From: Candidatus Intricatilinea gracilis
Lineage (GTDB): Bacteria > Pseudomonadota > Gammaproteobacteria > Burkholderiales > Burkholderiaceae_C
Reading direction: 5' to 3'
DNA length: 64,000 nt
Assembly (NCBI GenBank): GCA_016702605.1
Contig: JADJDQ010000004.1
Span: 372,001 to 436,000 of the forward strand
The notes below the pieces were generated by a model that was not told where the DNA came from, did no database searches, and saw only the letters and a list, made by a program, of their open reading frames with translations. Shown here in pieces: positions 1 to 8,759 of the stretch (positions are counted from its first letter, which is position 1; each line of letters opens with the position of its first letter). The position numbers and the translations under genes were made by a program.

Positions 1-302
1 TTGGTGAGTGTGAAAGTGCTGTCGTGTTTGGGGTCGCAGCCGATCTGCAGCACACGTTTGCCCATCTTGCTGAAGGCCGCCGACAGGTTGCTCGATGTGG
101 TGCTCTTGCCGATGCCACCCTTGCCGTACACGGCAAAGACCTTGGCCATGCCGATCTTGAGGCTCGGGTCGAGCTGCACCTGCACGCTGCCTTCGCCGTC
201 CAGGCGCGGGTCGCCCAGCTTGGCCGGGCGGCCGCGGCCGATGGCTGTCACCGGGATGGAGACGTCGGGCTGCAGCAGCGCCGGATCGGTGGGGTAGTTC
301 AT
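1..302 (-). CDS. bchL: Light-independent protochlorophyllide reductase, iron protein BchL (5' part only)
   Basis: This is the N-terminal 100 residues of BchL, the NifH-like ATPase that delivers electrons to BchN-BchB when protochlorophyllide is reduced in the dark. The reading frame begins MNYPTDPALL and reaches the P-loop YGKGGIGKSTTSSNLS near residues 59-74, followed by QIGCDPKHDSTFTLT. That is the diagnostic NifH/BchL nucleotide-binding region. The gene runs off the left edge of the window. Its ATG overlaps the bchH stop codon as ATGA, so translation is probably coupled and the gene is the last visible member of a bchFNBHL operon. Confidence 0.97.
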   Translation of the reverse strand, partial: MNYPTDPALLQPDVSIPVTAIGRGRPAKLGDPRLDGEGSVQVQLDPSLKIGMAKVFAVYGKGGIGKSTTSSNLSAAFSKMGKRVLQIGCDPKHDSTFTLT

Positions 303-3300
303 GCAGCGGCCCTTTCGATGGCGGCGGGGACAAAGACTCCTTCGAGCCGGTCTTCGAGTTCTTCACCGGCACGCCGCAGCGCTGCCAGCGTGGCATCGTC
401 GGGTTGCCAGTAGTTGCGCTGATGCGCTTCGAGCAGGCGGTTCGCCACCTTGGCCGACGCCGTGGGGTTCAGGCGCGCCAGGCGGTCGCGCATGGTCGGG
501 TCGAGCATGAAGGTCTGGGTCAGCTGCTGGTAGACCCAGGGCTGCACCTGGCCGGTGGTGGCCGACCATCCCATCGTGTTGGTAAGGTGCACCTCGATCT
601 GGCGCACACCTTCGTAGCCGTGTTCGAGCATGCCTTCGTACCACTTGGGGTTGAGCATGCGGGTGCGGGTTTCGAGTGCGACCTGTTCCTTGAGCGAGCG
701 CACCGCGCCGTCGCCCTTGGTCTGGTCACCGATGTAGACCGGCGGCGTGTGCCCGCCCTTGGCCACCTTGACTGCTTGGGTGATGCCGCCCAGCGTGTCG
801 AAGTAGTTGTCGACCGTGGTCACGCCCAGTTCAACTGAGTCGAGGTTCTGGTACGTGAGCTGCACATCGGCCAGCGTGCTTTGCAGCAGCGCACTTTGTT
901 GCTGGGCGCGGCCGTCGCGGCCATACGCGAAGCCCTTGCGGCGTGTGTAGGTCTCGGCCAGTTCACCTTCGTCGGACCAGTTGCTGCTGTCGATCAGGTG
1001 GTTGACGTTGGAGCCGTAAGCACCTTCGCAGTTGCCGTAGACCCGCAGCGAGGCCACTTCGAGCGTGCAGCCGTGTTCGCGCTGATAGGCCAGCGCATGT
1101 TTGCGGATCCAGTTCTGTTCGAGCGGCTCGTCGGCCGACGCGGCCAGCCAGGCGGCTTCGGCCAGCAGCTTGATCTGCAGCGGCAGCAGGTCGCGGAAGA
1201 TGCCCGACAAGGTGAGCAACACGTCGATGCGTGGGCGCCCGAGTTGTTCGAGCGGGATGAGTGATGCACCGGCGATGCGGCCATAGCTGTCGAAGCGTGG
1301 CAGCGCGCCCATCAGCGCCAGGGCCTGGGCGATCGGTGCCCCTTCGTTCTTGAGGTTGTCGCTGCCCCACAGCACCATGGCGATCGACTCGGGCAGGGCA
1401 TTGCCGTCGGCCAGATGTCGGTCGATCAGGCGCTGGGCCTGCTCGGCACCGTCCTTGACGGCAAAGCTGCTTGGGATGCGGAAGGGGTCGAAACCATGCA
1501 GGTTGCGCCCGGTCGGCAGCACGGCCGGTGTGCGCAGCAGGTCACCACCCGGTGCCGGGCGGATGTAGCGGCCGTCCAGCGCATGCAGCATGGCGCCAAC
1601 TTCGGTGTCGACGGCCAGTTTGCAGTTGTTGTCGACCAGGTCACGCATGAGCGCCAGCGTGTCGGTGCCGCGCTTGAGGCCACTGGCGATCAGCGCTTGT
1701 TCGATGCCTCGGCCATCGACCAGGGCCTGGATCGCTTCACGGGCGATTGCCTGGCCGTGCATGGCTTCGGCCATGGCCAGCAGGGTGTCGACACGTTCGG
1801 CCACGCCGGGGGCCCGGCCAGCCACGTGCATGCCGTGCGGGATGAGTGTGTATTCGAGTTCGAGCACGGCTTCGGTGAGCTGTGCCACCTGGGTGTCGGC
1901 ATTGCCGTTGCGGGTGATGTCCCAGGCCGGTTCGGCGTCGGTCAGGTCCAGCGCAGCGGCCTGGGCCTGCAGGCAGGTGGCGAGCGACGCGCGTTCGTGT
2001 GATCCGGGCTCCAGGCCACGCCAGCGTTCGATCGAGCCCTTCAGTTCGTTCAGGCCACGGTACAGCCCGGCCTGGGCCACCGGCGGCGTGAGGTAGCTGA
2101 TCAGCGTGGCGCCACTGCGGCGTTTGGCCAGCGCACCTTCCGACGGATTGTTCGAGGCGTAGAGGTAAATGTTGGGCAGATCGGCGATGAGCCGATCGGG
2201 CCAGCAGTTACCACTCATGCCGCTTTGTTTGCCGGGCATGAATTCGAGTGCGCCGTGGGTGCCGAAATGCAGCACCGCATGGGCCTTGAAGTCTTCGCGC
2301 AGGTAGCGGTAGTAGGCCGAGAAGGCATGGGTCGGCGCCAGGCCCTTCTCGAACATCAGGCGCATCGGGTCGCCTTCGTATCCGAAGCCCGGCTGCACAC
2401 TCACCAGCACGTTGCCGAACTGCTTGCCCAGCACGAAGATGGCTCGCCCGTTGCTGAGCTGGCGGCCGGGCGCGGGGCCCCAGGCGGCTTCGATCTCCTT
2501 GAGCCAGCGTTCGCGGCGCACATGGTCGTCCGCCGGGATCAGCGCGTGCACGTTGGCATCGGCGCCATGTTGTGCGGCGTTGCCGTGCAGGATGGACTCG
2601 CGCAGCGTGTCGACGCTGTCCGGCACATCGACGCGGTAGCCCTGCGCCTTCATCGCGGTGAGTGTGTGAAAGAGCGACTCGAACACCGACAGATAGGCCG
2701 CGCTGCCGATGTTGCCGGCATTGGGCGGGAAGCTGAAGATGGTGATGGCCACGCGCCGTTCGGCCCGTTCGCTGCGGCGCAGCGCCACCAGGCGCGACAC
2801 CCGTGCCGCCAGCATCTGGGCCCGTTCCGAGCAGCTGCGCATGTCCTGCGAGTTCTCGCTGGCCGTGAAGGTGCAGCTTTGCGCGCAGCCGGTGCAGGTC
2901 ACGCCCGGAGCGCCGGGGCGACCGCCGAAGACGATGGGGCTGGTCGAGCCGTCGAGTTCGGGGATGGCGACCATGATGGTGTTTTCCACCGGCAGCAGGC
3001 CACGTTCGGATCCGCCCCACTGGTCGAGTGTCTGGAACTCGACCGGGTGTGCCGACAGGTAGGGCACGTCGAGCCTGGCCAGCACTTCTTCGGCGGCCTT
3101 GGCATCGTTGTAGGCCGGCCCGCCCACGAGCGAAAAGCCCGTCAGCGAGACCACGGCGTCGACGATGGGCTGGCCGGCGTCGAAGAAGTAGTCGTCGATG
3201 GCCGGGCGGGCATCCAGCCCGGCGGCAAAGGCCGGAATGACACGCAGGCCACGGGCTTCGAGTGCTGCGATCACGCCGTCGTAGTGGCTGGCGTTCTTGA

Positions 3301-4096
3301 ACAGCAGGTACGAGCGCAGCAGCAGCAGGCCGACGGTGCCCTCGACCTCGCGTCCCGGCACCTTGGCGGGCAGCGGCAGGAGGCTGGCGTCGTCGCTCAG
3401 TCGACCGGCCATGCGCGGGTGGTAGACACCGACGTCCGGATAGTCGACCGGCTGCGCTACCTTGACCTGGCCACGCAGGCCACGACGCGGGCCGTCGGCG
3501 CCGCGATCGATGATGTGGCGCACCAGGTTGAGCATGTTCTCGTCGGAACCGCCCAGCCAGTACTGCAGGGTGATGAAGTAGGCGCGCACGTCCTGCGCGG
3601 TGCCAGGGATGAAACGCAGCAGTTGCGGCAGGCGGCGCAGCATCTTCATCTGCGCGGCGCCACCGGTGGCCTTCTTGTCCTTGTTGCCGCGCAGCTTCTT
3701 GAGCAGCGCCATCGGGCCGCTGGCCGGCTTGTCCATGTCGAAGTGGCCGAGCCGCGTGAGCTTGACGACTTCCGACGCCGAGGCCATGCAGATCATGGCG
3801 TCGCAGTGTTCGCGCCGTGCGCGCAGGTCGTCGAGGATGGGCAGGAAGTGATCTTCGAGAAAGATCATGCCGGCCACGATGATGTCGCCCTGCGCGATGT
3901 CGGCCTTGCAACGGGCCAGGGCCTGCGGATGGCCCGCGAACTCGGATGCCGCATGCAGCGACAGCGTGAGGCCCGGAAACTCGCGCGTCAGCGTGTTGTG
4001 TGCGCGGTTGACCGAGCTGGCCAGATGCGTGTCCATCGTCACGATGACGACACGGATCGGCGTGGCCGTCTCAGCGGCTGAAGTGCGACTTCGCAT
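299..4096 (-). CDS. bchH: Magnesium chelatase subunit H
   Basis: BchH is the large porphyrin-binding subunit of magnesium chelatase. With BchI and BchD, which are not in this window, it inserts Mg2+ into protoporphyrin IX, the first committed step of bacteriochlorophyll synthesis. The protein is about 1265 residues from the chosen ATG, as expected for the CobN/BchH family. The typical opening PIRVVIVTMDTHLAS is followed by conserved blocks such as HFGTHGALEFMPGKQ and, near the C-terminus, NTMGWSATTGQVQPWVYQQL. An upstream in-frame ATG at 4144 would add 16 unconserved residues inside bchB, so the ATG at 4096 is preferred. It overlaps the bchB end by about 26 bases. The bchL start overlaps its stop. 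Confidence 0.96.
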   Translation of the reverse strand: MRSRTSAAETATPIRVVIVTMDTHLASSVNRAHNTLTREFPGLTLSLHAASEFAGHPQALARCKADIAQGDIIVAGMIFLEDHFLPILDDLRARREHCDAMICMASASEVVKLTRLGHFDMDKPASGPMALLKKLRGNKDKKATGGAAQMKMLRRLPQLLRFIPGTAQDVRAYFITLQYWLGGSDENMLNLVRHIIDRGADGPRRGLRGQVKVAQPVDYPDVGVYHPRMAGRLSDDASLLPLPAKVPGREVEGTVGLLLLRSYLLFKNASHYDGVIAALEARGLRVIPAFAAGLDARPAIDDYFFDAGQPIVDAVVSLTGFSLVGGPAYNDAKAAEEVLARLDVPYLSAHPVEFQTLDQWGGSERGLLPVENTIMVAIPELDGSTSPIVFGGRPGAPGVTCTGCAQSCTFTASENSQDMRSCSERAQMLAARVSRLVALRRSERAERRVAITIFSFPPNAGNIGSAAYLSVFESLFHTLTAMKAQGYRVDVPDSVDTLRESILHGNAAQHGADANVHALIPADDHVRRERWLKEIEAAWGPAPGRQLSNGRAIFVLGKQFGNVLVSVQPGFGYEGDPMRLMFEKGLAPTHAFSAYYRYLREDFKAHAVLHFGTHGALEFMPGKQSGMSGNCWPDRLIADLPNIYLYASNNPSEGALAKRRSGATLISYLTPPVAQAGLYRGLNELKGSIERWRGLEPGSHERASLATCLQAQAAALDLTDAEPAWDITRNGNADTQVAQLTEAVLELEYTLIPHGMHVAGRAPGVAERVDTLLAMAEAMHGQAIAREAIQALVDGRGIEQALIASGLKRGTDTLALMRDLVDNNCKLAVDTEVGAMLHALDGRYIRPAPGGDLLRTPAVLPTGRNLHGFDPFRIPSSFAVKDGAEQAQRLIDRHLADGNALPESIAMVLWGSDNLKNEGAPIAQALALMGALPRFDSYGRIAGASLIPLEQLGRPRIDVLLTLSGIFRDLLPLQIKLLAEAAWLAASADEPLEQNWIRKHALAYQREHGCTLEVASLRVYGNCEGAYGSNVNHLIDSSNWSDEGELAETYTRRKGFAYGRDGRAQQQSALLQSTLADVQLTYQNLDSVELGVTTVDNYFDTLGGITQAVKVAKGGHTPPVYIGDQTKGDGAVRSLKEQVALETRTRMLNPKWYEGMLEHGYEGVRQIEVHLTNTMGWSATTGQVQPWVYQQLTQTFMLDPTMRDRLARLNPTASAKVANRLLEAHQRNYWQPDDATLAALRRAGEELEDRLEGVFVPAAIERAAA

Positions 4097-5756
4097 CGTA
4101 GAGTGTCTCGACGGTGATGATGGCCAGGCCGCGCTCTTGCGCATAACGTTCGGTGTTGCGCTTGGCCTTGCCGCGCACGAAGAACGGGATCTTTTTCAAC
4201 TCGAGTTCGGCGTCCACGGCCCAGGTGCTTGCATTGGCGCTGGACGTGTTGGCGGCCTGCACGACGGGGGCATTGCTGGCCGTCTGAACAAGTACGTTTG
4301 CGCTGAGTGAGGCCGGCTGGGTGGCAGGGACCGCGTCGATCGCCTGCGCCGGCGCAGGCTCGAGGTCTGCCGCACGGCCGGCTGCCGGCGTGGTCGCGGG
4401 CAGGGTCAGGCCGCTGCGGCCGAGGTGCGATGGCGCCGCGTCTTCATGAAATTCGGCGTCACCCTTGAACATGTGCAGCAGGTGCTCTTCGAGCCCCATC
4501 ATGAGCGGATGCACCCAGGTGTCGAACAACACGTTGGCGCCTTCGAAGCCCATCTGCGGCGAGTAACGCGCCGGGAAGTCCTGCACATGCACCGGCGCCG
4601 AGATCACCGCGCAGGGCAGGCCCAGACGTTTGGCGATGTGGCGCTCCATCTGTGTGCCCAGCACCAGCTCGGGGTGCAGTTCGGCGATGTGGCTCTCGAC
4701 TTCGAGGTAGTCGTCGGTGATCAGTGGCTCGACGTTGTAGAGCTTGGCGGCCTCGCGCACTTCACGTGCGAACTCGCGGCTGTAGGTGCCCAGGCCCACC
4801 ACGTTGAAGCCCAGTTCGTGGGTGGCGATACGTGCCGCAGCCACCACGTGGCTGGCGTCCCCGAAGATGAAGACACGTTTGCCGGTGAGGTAGGTCGAGT
4901 CGACCGAGCGCGAGTACCACGGTGCACGCGAGTTCTGGCCGGCCAGCACCGCCGTGGCATCGACGCCGGCGAGTTCGGCCACTTCGCGGATGAAGTCTTG
5001 TGTGGCGCCGATGCCGATCGGCACGATGGTGGTGTGCGGCAGGCCATGAATGCGCTTGAGCCAGGCGGCCGTCTGCATCGCCACCTCGGGGTACAACACG
5101 ACGTTGAAGTCGGCCTCGGCCAGCCGGGTCAGGTCTACGGCGCGGGCGCCCATCGGTGCGCAGACATGAACGTCCACACCCAGGTCGGCCAGCAGCCGGG
5201 TGATCTCGGTGACGTCGTCACGATGACGAAAACCCAGCGCCGTGGGGCCGAGCAGGTTGCAGCGCGGGCGGCGATCGGCCGGCCGGGGCTCACGTTGCGG
5301 GCGGCCACCATGTGGCGCGGGACACAGGTTGCGCACGAGTTGGTACAGCGTCTCGGCGGCGCCCCAGTTCTCCTTGCGCTGATAGGCCGGCAGTTCGAGT
5401 GGCACCACCGGGATGGGCAGGGCCAGGGCCTTGGCCAGGCCGCCTGGATCGTCCTGGATCAGCTCGGCGGTGCACGACGCCCCCACCAGCATGGCGGCCG
5501 GCTGAAAGCGTTGATAGGCCTGCAGCGTGGCGGTCTTGAACAGCTCGGCCGTGTCGCCGCCCAGGTCGCGTGCCTGGAAGGTGGTGTAGGTGACCGGCGG
5601 GCGGCGATCGCTGCGCTGGATCATGGTGAACAGCAGGTCGGCGTAGGTGTCGCCCTGCGGTGCATGCAACACGTAGTGCACGTCTTTCATGGCGGCGGCA
5701 ATGCGCATGGCACCGACGTGCGGCGGGCCTTCGTAGGTCCAGAGCGTGAGCTGCAT
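4071..5756 (-). CDS. bchB: Light-independent protochlorophyllide reductase subunit B
   Basis: BchB is the NifK-like subunit that forms the catalytic heterotetramer with BchN. It reduces ring D of protochlorophyllide to chlorophyllide a without light. The protein (561 residues) begins MQLTLWTYEGPPHVGAMRI and keeps VGASCTAELIQDDPGG, with the cysteine around residue 94. An Ala/Pro-rich linker of roughly 100 residues (about 400-500) leads to the C-terminal PCP_red domain with ELKKIPFFVRGKAKRNTE. The linker makes it somewhat longer than many homologues. It lies 8 bases after bchN and overlaps bchH. Confidence 0.97.
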   Translation of the reverse strand: MQLTLWTYEGPPHVGAMRIAAAMKDVHYVLHAPQGDTYADLLFTMIQRSDRRPPVTYTTFQARDLGGDTAELFKTATLQAYQRFQPAAMLVGASCTAELIQDDPGGLAKALALPIPVVPLELPAYQRKENWGAAETLYQLVRNLCPAPHGGRPQREPRPADRRPRCNLLGPTALGFRHRDDVTEITRLLADLGVDVHVCAPMGARAVDLTRLAEADFNVVLYPEVAMQTAAWLKRIHGLPHTTIVPIGIGATQDFIREVAELAGVDATAVLAGQNSRAPWYSRSVDSTYLTGKRVFIFGDASHVVAAARIATHELGFNVVGLGTYSREFAREVREAAKLYNVEPLITDDYLEVESHIAELHPELVLGTQMERHIAKRLGLPCAVISAPVHVQDFPARYSPQMGFEGANVLFDTWVHPLMMGLEEHLLHMFKGDAEFHEDAAPSHLGRSGLTLPATTPAAGRAADLEPAPAQAIDAVPATQPASLSANVLVQTASNAPVVQAANTSSANASTWAVDAELELKKIPFFVRGKAKRNTERYAQERGLAIITVETLYDAKSHFSR

Positions 5757-5764
5757 GATGGGTC

Positions 5765-7048
5765 TCAGACGGTCAGCTTCTGGCGCCGCAGCAGCGGGCG
5801 GGCAAACAACTCGGCCAGGTCACCGGCTTGTTCGAAGCCCTGGATGGGGCTGAACACCAGTTCGATCGACCACTTGGTCGTGAGCCCTTCGGCTTCGAGC
5901 GGATTGGCCAGACCGAGGCCACACACGACGATGTCGGGCTGCAGCGCGCGGCAACGGTCGAGCTGGCGCTCCAGATCCTGGCCTTCCGACAGGGTTGTAC
6001 CAGCAGGCAGCAGGGCCAGGTCGGGTGCGAGGTGACTGCGGTGCAGATACGGCGTGCCGACTTCGGTCAACAACATGCCGAGTTCACGCGCCAGAAAGCG
6101 TGCCAGCGGCAGTTCGAGTTGTGAATCGGGGAAGAAGAAGACGCGCTTGCCGGTCAGGCGTGCGCGGTGTGTGGCCAGGGCCTGGCGGGCGCGTTGCATG
6201 GGCGCCGCGATGACCTGTTCGAACACACTGTCGGCAATGCCGAACGAACGTGCTGCCACCTGCAGCCACAGGCGTGTGCCTTCGGCACCGAGCGGGAAAG
6301 GCGCAGCCAGCCGTTGCGCGCCGCGTGCTTCGAGCAGACGGGCGGTGTCGGCTAGAAAGGGCTGGGCCAGCAACAGACGTGTGGCCGGCCCGACGTCGGG
6401 CAACGCTGCGGCATGGCGCGGCGGAAAGAACTGCAGCTTCGTGATGCCCAGCGCCGTGAAGAGGCGCTTGAACTGGTCCTCGACCACGTCGGCGAGTGAC
6501 CCCACCACGAGCAGGTTGGGCGCCGCATCGACTGCCTGTGCCGGCAACTCGGGCACGAGTGCAGCCAGGCATGCGTCTTCACCCTGGGTGAAGGTGGTCT
6601 CGATGCCGCTGCCCGAATAGTTCAACACCCGCACCGCAGGCAAGGTGCGCGCCGACAGGCGTTGTGCCGCGCGTGCCAGATCGAGCTTGATGACTTCGGA
6701 CGGGCACGAGCCCACCAGAAAGAGCAGGCGAATATCGGGCCGGCGCGACAGCAGTTGCTGCACCACGCGGTCGAGTTCGTCGTTGGCATCGGCCAGGCCG
6801 GCCAGGTCGCGCTCGTCGATGATGGCCGTGGCGAATCGCGGCTCGGCAAAGATCATCACGCCTGCGGCGGATTGCAGCAGGTGCGCACAGGTGCGTGAGC
6901 CGATCACCAGAAAGAAGGCGTCCTGGATCTTGCGGTGCAGCCACACGATGCCGGTGAGACCGCAGAACACTTCGCGCTGGCCACGTTCGCGCAGCACCGG
7001 CGCATCACTGCATCCGGTGTCGACCTGCAGGGGAATCACGGCGCTCAT
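5765..7048 (-). CDS. bchN: Light-independent protochlorophyllide reductase subunit N
   Basis: BchN is the NifD-like partner of BchB. Together they hold the [4Fe-4S] NB-cluster and the protochlorophyllide site. The 427-residue protein has the expected cluster cysteines in EVFCGLTGIV (about residue 29), GSRTCAHLLQ and VGSCPSEVIK. Length and motifs fit the family closely. The ATG lies inside the bchF stop region as a 4-base ATGA overlap, and bchB follows 8 bases after its stop. It is therefore translated as part of the bchFNBHL operon. Confidence 0.97.
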   Translation of the reverse strand: MSAVIPLQVDTGCSDAPVLRERGQREVFCGLTGIVWLHRKIQDAFFLVIGSRTCAHLLQSAAGVMIFAEPRFATAIIDERDLAGLADANDELDRVVQQLLSRRPDIRLLFLVGSCPSEVIKLDLARAAQRLSARTLPAVRVLNYSGSGIETTFTQGEDACLAALVPELPAQAVDAAPNLLVVGSLADVVEDQFKRLFTALGITKLQFFPPRHAAALPDVGPATRLLLAQPFLADTARLLEARGAQRLAAPFPLGAEGTRLWLQVAARSFGIADSVFEQVIAAPMQRARQALATHRARLTGKRVFFFPDSQLELPLARFLARELGMLLTEVGTPYLHRSHLAPDLALLPAGTTLSEGQDLERQLDRCRALQPDIVVCGLGLANPLEAEGLTTKWSIELVFSPIQGFEQAGDLAELFARPLLRRQKLTV

Positions 7049-7575
7049 GAGGGCATGGCCTCGAGGCGCGCAGCGCGCAGCTTGAGCAGGAACTGACCGG
7101 CGTTGATGACGTAGGTGACGTACGCCGCCAGCGCCAGCAGCATCAGATTTTGTGGCGTCAAAGCATCAGTGAACAGGGCGACGACGTAAGCCGTGTGCAG
7201 CGCCAGCACCAGCATGCTGAAGACGTCTTCCCAGTAAAACGCAGGAGCAAACAGCCAGCAATCGAAGACGACCTTCTCCCAGATGCTGCCGGTGACCATG
7301 ATGGTGTAGAGCACCAGCGTCTTCACGAGCACCGATACGGTTGCCACATGCAGGCCCTCGCCGGTCATGAGGTAACGCAAAACGAAACCGAGGCTTGCCA
7401 GAAAAACGACGAACTGGAGGGGGGCCAGCAGACCCTGGATCAAGGTCCAGCGGGTGGCGTCGCGCCGCACGCGTTGTTCGGGCGTGTAAAGCGGCCTTCT
7501 CACCGCACTGAGCTGGGATCGTGCCTGGTGGGGACGCTCCAGGGGGATGGCCGTCTGGGTCCGGGTACTGGTCAT
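7045..7575 (-). CDS. bchF: 2-vinyl bacteriochlorophyllide hydratase
   Basis: BchF hydrates the C3 vinyl group of (bacterio)chlorophyllide to 3-hydroxyethyl, on the way to bacteriochlorophyllide a. The 176-residue protein has the family block PLYTPEQRVRRDATRWTLIQ (about residues 28-47) and several hydrophobic segments typical of this small membrane enzyme. About 25 N-terminal residues precede the conserved part. The best promoter places the transcription start almost on the ATG, so the message may be leaderless, or translation may begin later, for example at the GTG at 7503. It is the first gene of the leftward operon and lies opposite ppaA. Confidence 0.95.
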   Translation of the reverse strand: MTSTRTQTAIPLERPHQARSQLSAVRRPLYTPEQRVRRDATRWTLIQGLLAPLQFVVFLASLGFVLRYLMTGEGLHVATVSVLVKTLVLYTIMVTGSIWEKVVFDCWLFAPAFYWEDVFSMLVLALHTAYVVALFTDALTPQNLMLLALAAYVTYVINAGQFLLKLRAARLEAMPS

Positions 7576-7581
7576 GGATCG

Positions 7582-7638
7582 AATCTAGAGCGCCCCCCCT
7601 GGAATGTCAATCAGGGTTGACGTATTCGAATGCTGACA
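7582..7638 (-). promoter_or_regulatory. bchF promoter with two overlapping PpsR-type palindromes
   Basis: On the minus strand TTGACA (7605-7610) and TAGATT (7582-7587) are separated by exactly 17 bases, a near-consensus sigma-70 promoter. The -35 lies inside TGTCAATCAGGGTTGACG (7605-7622), which fits the PpsR/CrtJ pattern TGT-N12-ACA with one end mismatch. A second copy, CGTATTCGAATGCTGACA (7621-7638), abuts it. Binding of PpsR here would block RNA polymerase directly. The site also lies upstream of the divergent ppaA, about 160 bases away. Site recognition is from the known consensus. Binding has not been shown. Confidence 0.75.
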
Positions 7639-7798
7639 CTGGATCTGGATAAACGTCGGCGTATTTGCGGGCTTGACTCGGCAGCGGGTGCGGACGAAAG
7701 TCCGTGAAATGGTGGTTATTCGGACTGCGCCCGGTGGCTCGAATAGTGGATAGAACGGGGTGTAGCCATGGCGGCCCCGTCTACGCGAGGAGAGAGTG

Positions 7799-8725
7799 GT
7801 GAGCAGCCTGACAAGTGACTCGATGGCCTCGGACGACATGTCCCAACCCGGTCCGCAGATCAACTGCTGGGGCGAATTGAGGTCGGTGTCCGCTCGGGGA
7901 GGCCATGCCGCCTGGGCCGAACTGGCGACACAGCGCCCGGCAGTCGAAGAGCGGCTGACGCGGCTGGTCCAGACGATCGAGCACGACATCATTCCGCGTC
8001 TGGTGCGTGCCCATCCTCAGGCGAATGTGCTTTGTAGTGCCAACGAGGTGGATTGCCGGCCGCAGGCTGCGGATGTGGAGGCGTTTTCGGCCCACGTCAT
8101 GGCGCGTGACGACGCAGCCATCAATACCTGCATCGCTGCCTGGCGTACACGCGGCACCAGTGTCGAGACCTTGTTCGTCGACCTGCTGGCGCCAGCCGCG
8201 CGTCACCTCGGCAAGCTCTGGGAAGATGACCGCTGTCACTTTGCCGATGTGACCGTCGGCCTGGGGCGGCTGCAGCAGATAATGCGAGGATTGAGTTCGG
8301 CGTTCGGCACTGAGATCGAGCCGCCGGCCGGTGGGCGTCGTGCATTGTTGTTGCCTGCACCGGGCGACCAACACACCTTCGGCTTGTCGATGGTGGCCGA
8401 GTTTTTCGCGCGCGCCGGCTGGGAGGTGGCGGGAGTGATCGACCCAATGCCCACGCAGATACAAGACAAGGTGCATAACGAATGGTTCGATCTGGTTGGC
8501 ATATCCGCGGGCAGCTCGACACGCCTGGACGGACTGCAGTCCTGCATCACTTCGGTCCGTCGACATTCGCACAACCGGTCCATCGCCGTGATGGTGGGTG
8601 GGCCGTTGTTCGCGATGAATCCGGAGCTGGTGGTGACCGTGGGGGCCGACGGCACATGTTCGGATGCCCGCCATGCACCAGCCTTGGCCGAGAGCCTGCT
8701 CGCACGACGTCTCAAGGGGATCTGA
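7799..8725 (+). CDS. ppaA: PpaA/AerR-type cobalamin-binding photosynthesis regulator
   Basis: This protein belongs to the PpaA/AerR family, which uses vitamin B12 to antagonise the repressor PpsR/CrtJ and so couples light and oxygen to pigment synthesis. A helical region with LWEDDRCHFADVTVGLGRLQ (about residues 140-160) precedes a Rossmann-like B12 domain. That domain has the DxHxxG motif DQHTFG (His about 192), GISAGSS and VGGPLF. GTG codons occur at 7796 and 7799; the GAGGAGAG at 7787-7794 is better spaced for 7799. ppsR follows after 34 bases, the usual partner arrangement. The product has about 308 residues. Confidence 0.88.
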   Translation: MSSLTSDSMASDDMSQPGPQINCWGELRSVSARGGHAAWAELATQRPAVEERLTRLVQTIEHDIIPRLVRAHPQANVLCSANEVDCRPQAADVEAFSAHVMARDDAAINTCIAAWRTRGTSVETLFVDLLAPAARHLGKLWEDDRCHFADVTVGLGRLQQIMRGLSSAFGTEIEPPAGGRRALLLPAPGDQHTFGLSMVAEFFARAGWEVAGVIDPMPTQIQDKVHNEWFDLVGISAGSSTRLDGLQSCITSVRRHSHNRSIAVMVGGPLFAMNPELVVTVGADGTCSDARHAPALAESLLARRLKGI

Positions 8726-8759
8726 GTCACCGTCTTGTCGGCGGCGGAGGGAGCGCGGC

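Noticed and set aside
2225..4081. Long rightward open frame of about 618 codons opposite bchH
   Set aside because: It is antisense to a clear bchH and shows the low-complexity His/Val/Gln-rich composition expected from the complement of GC-rich coding DNA.
7673..7701. TTGACT with GAAAGT 17 bases downstream as a ppaA promoter
   Set aside because: The -10 is too far from consensus to support a call.
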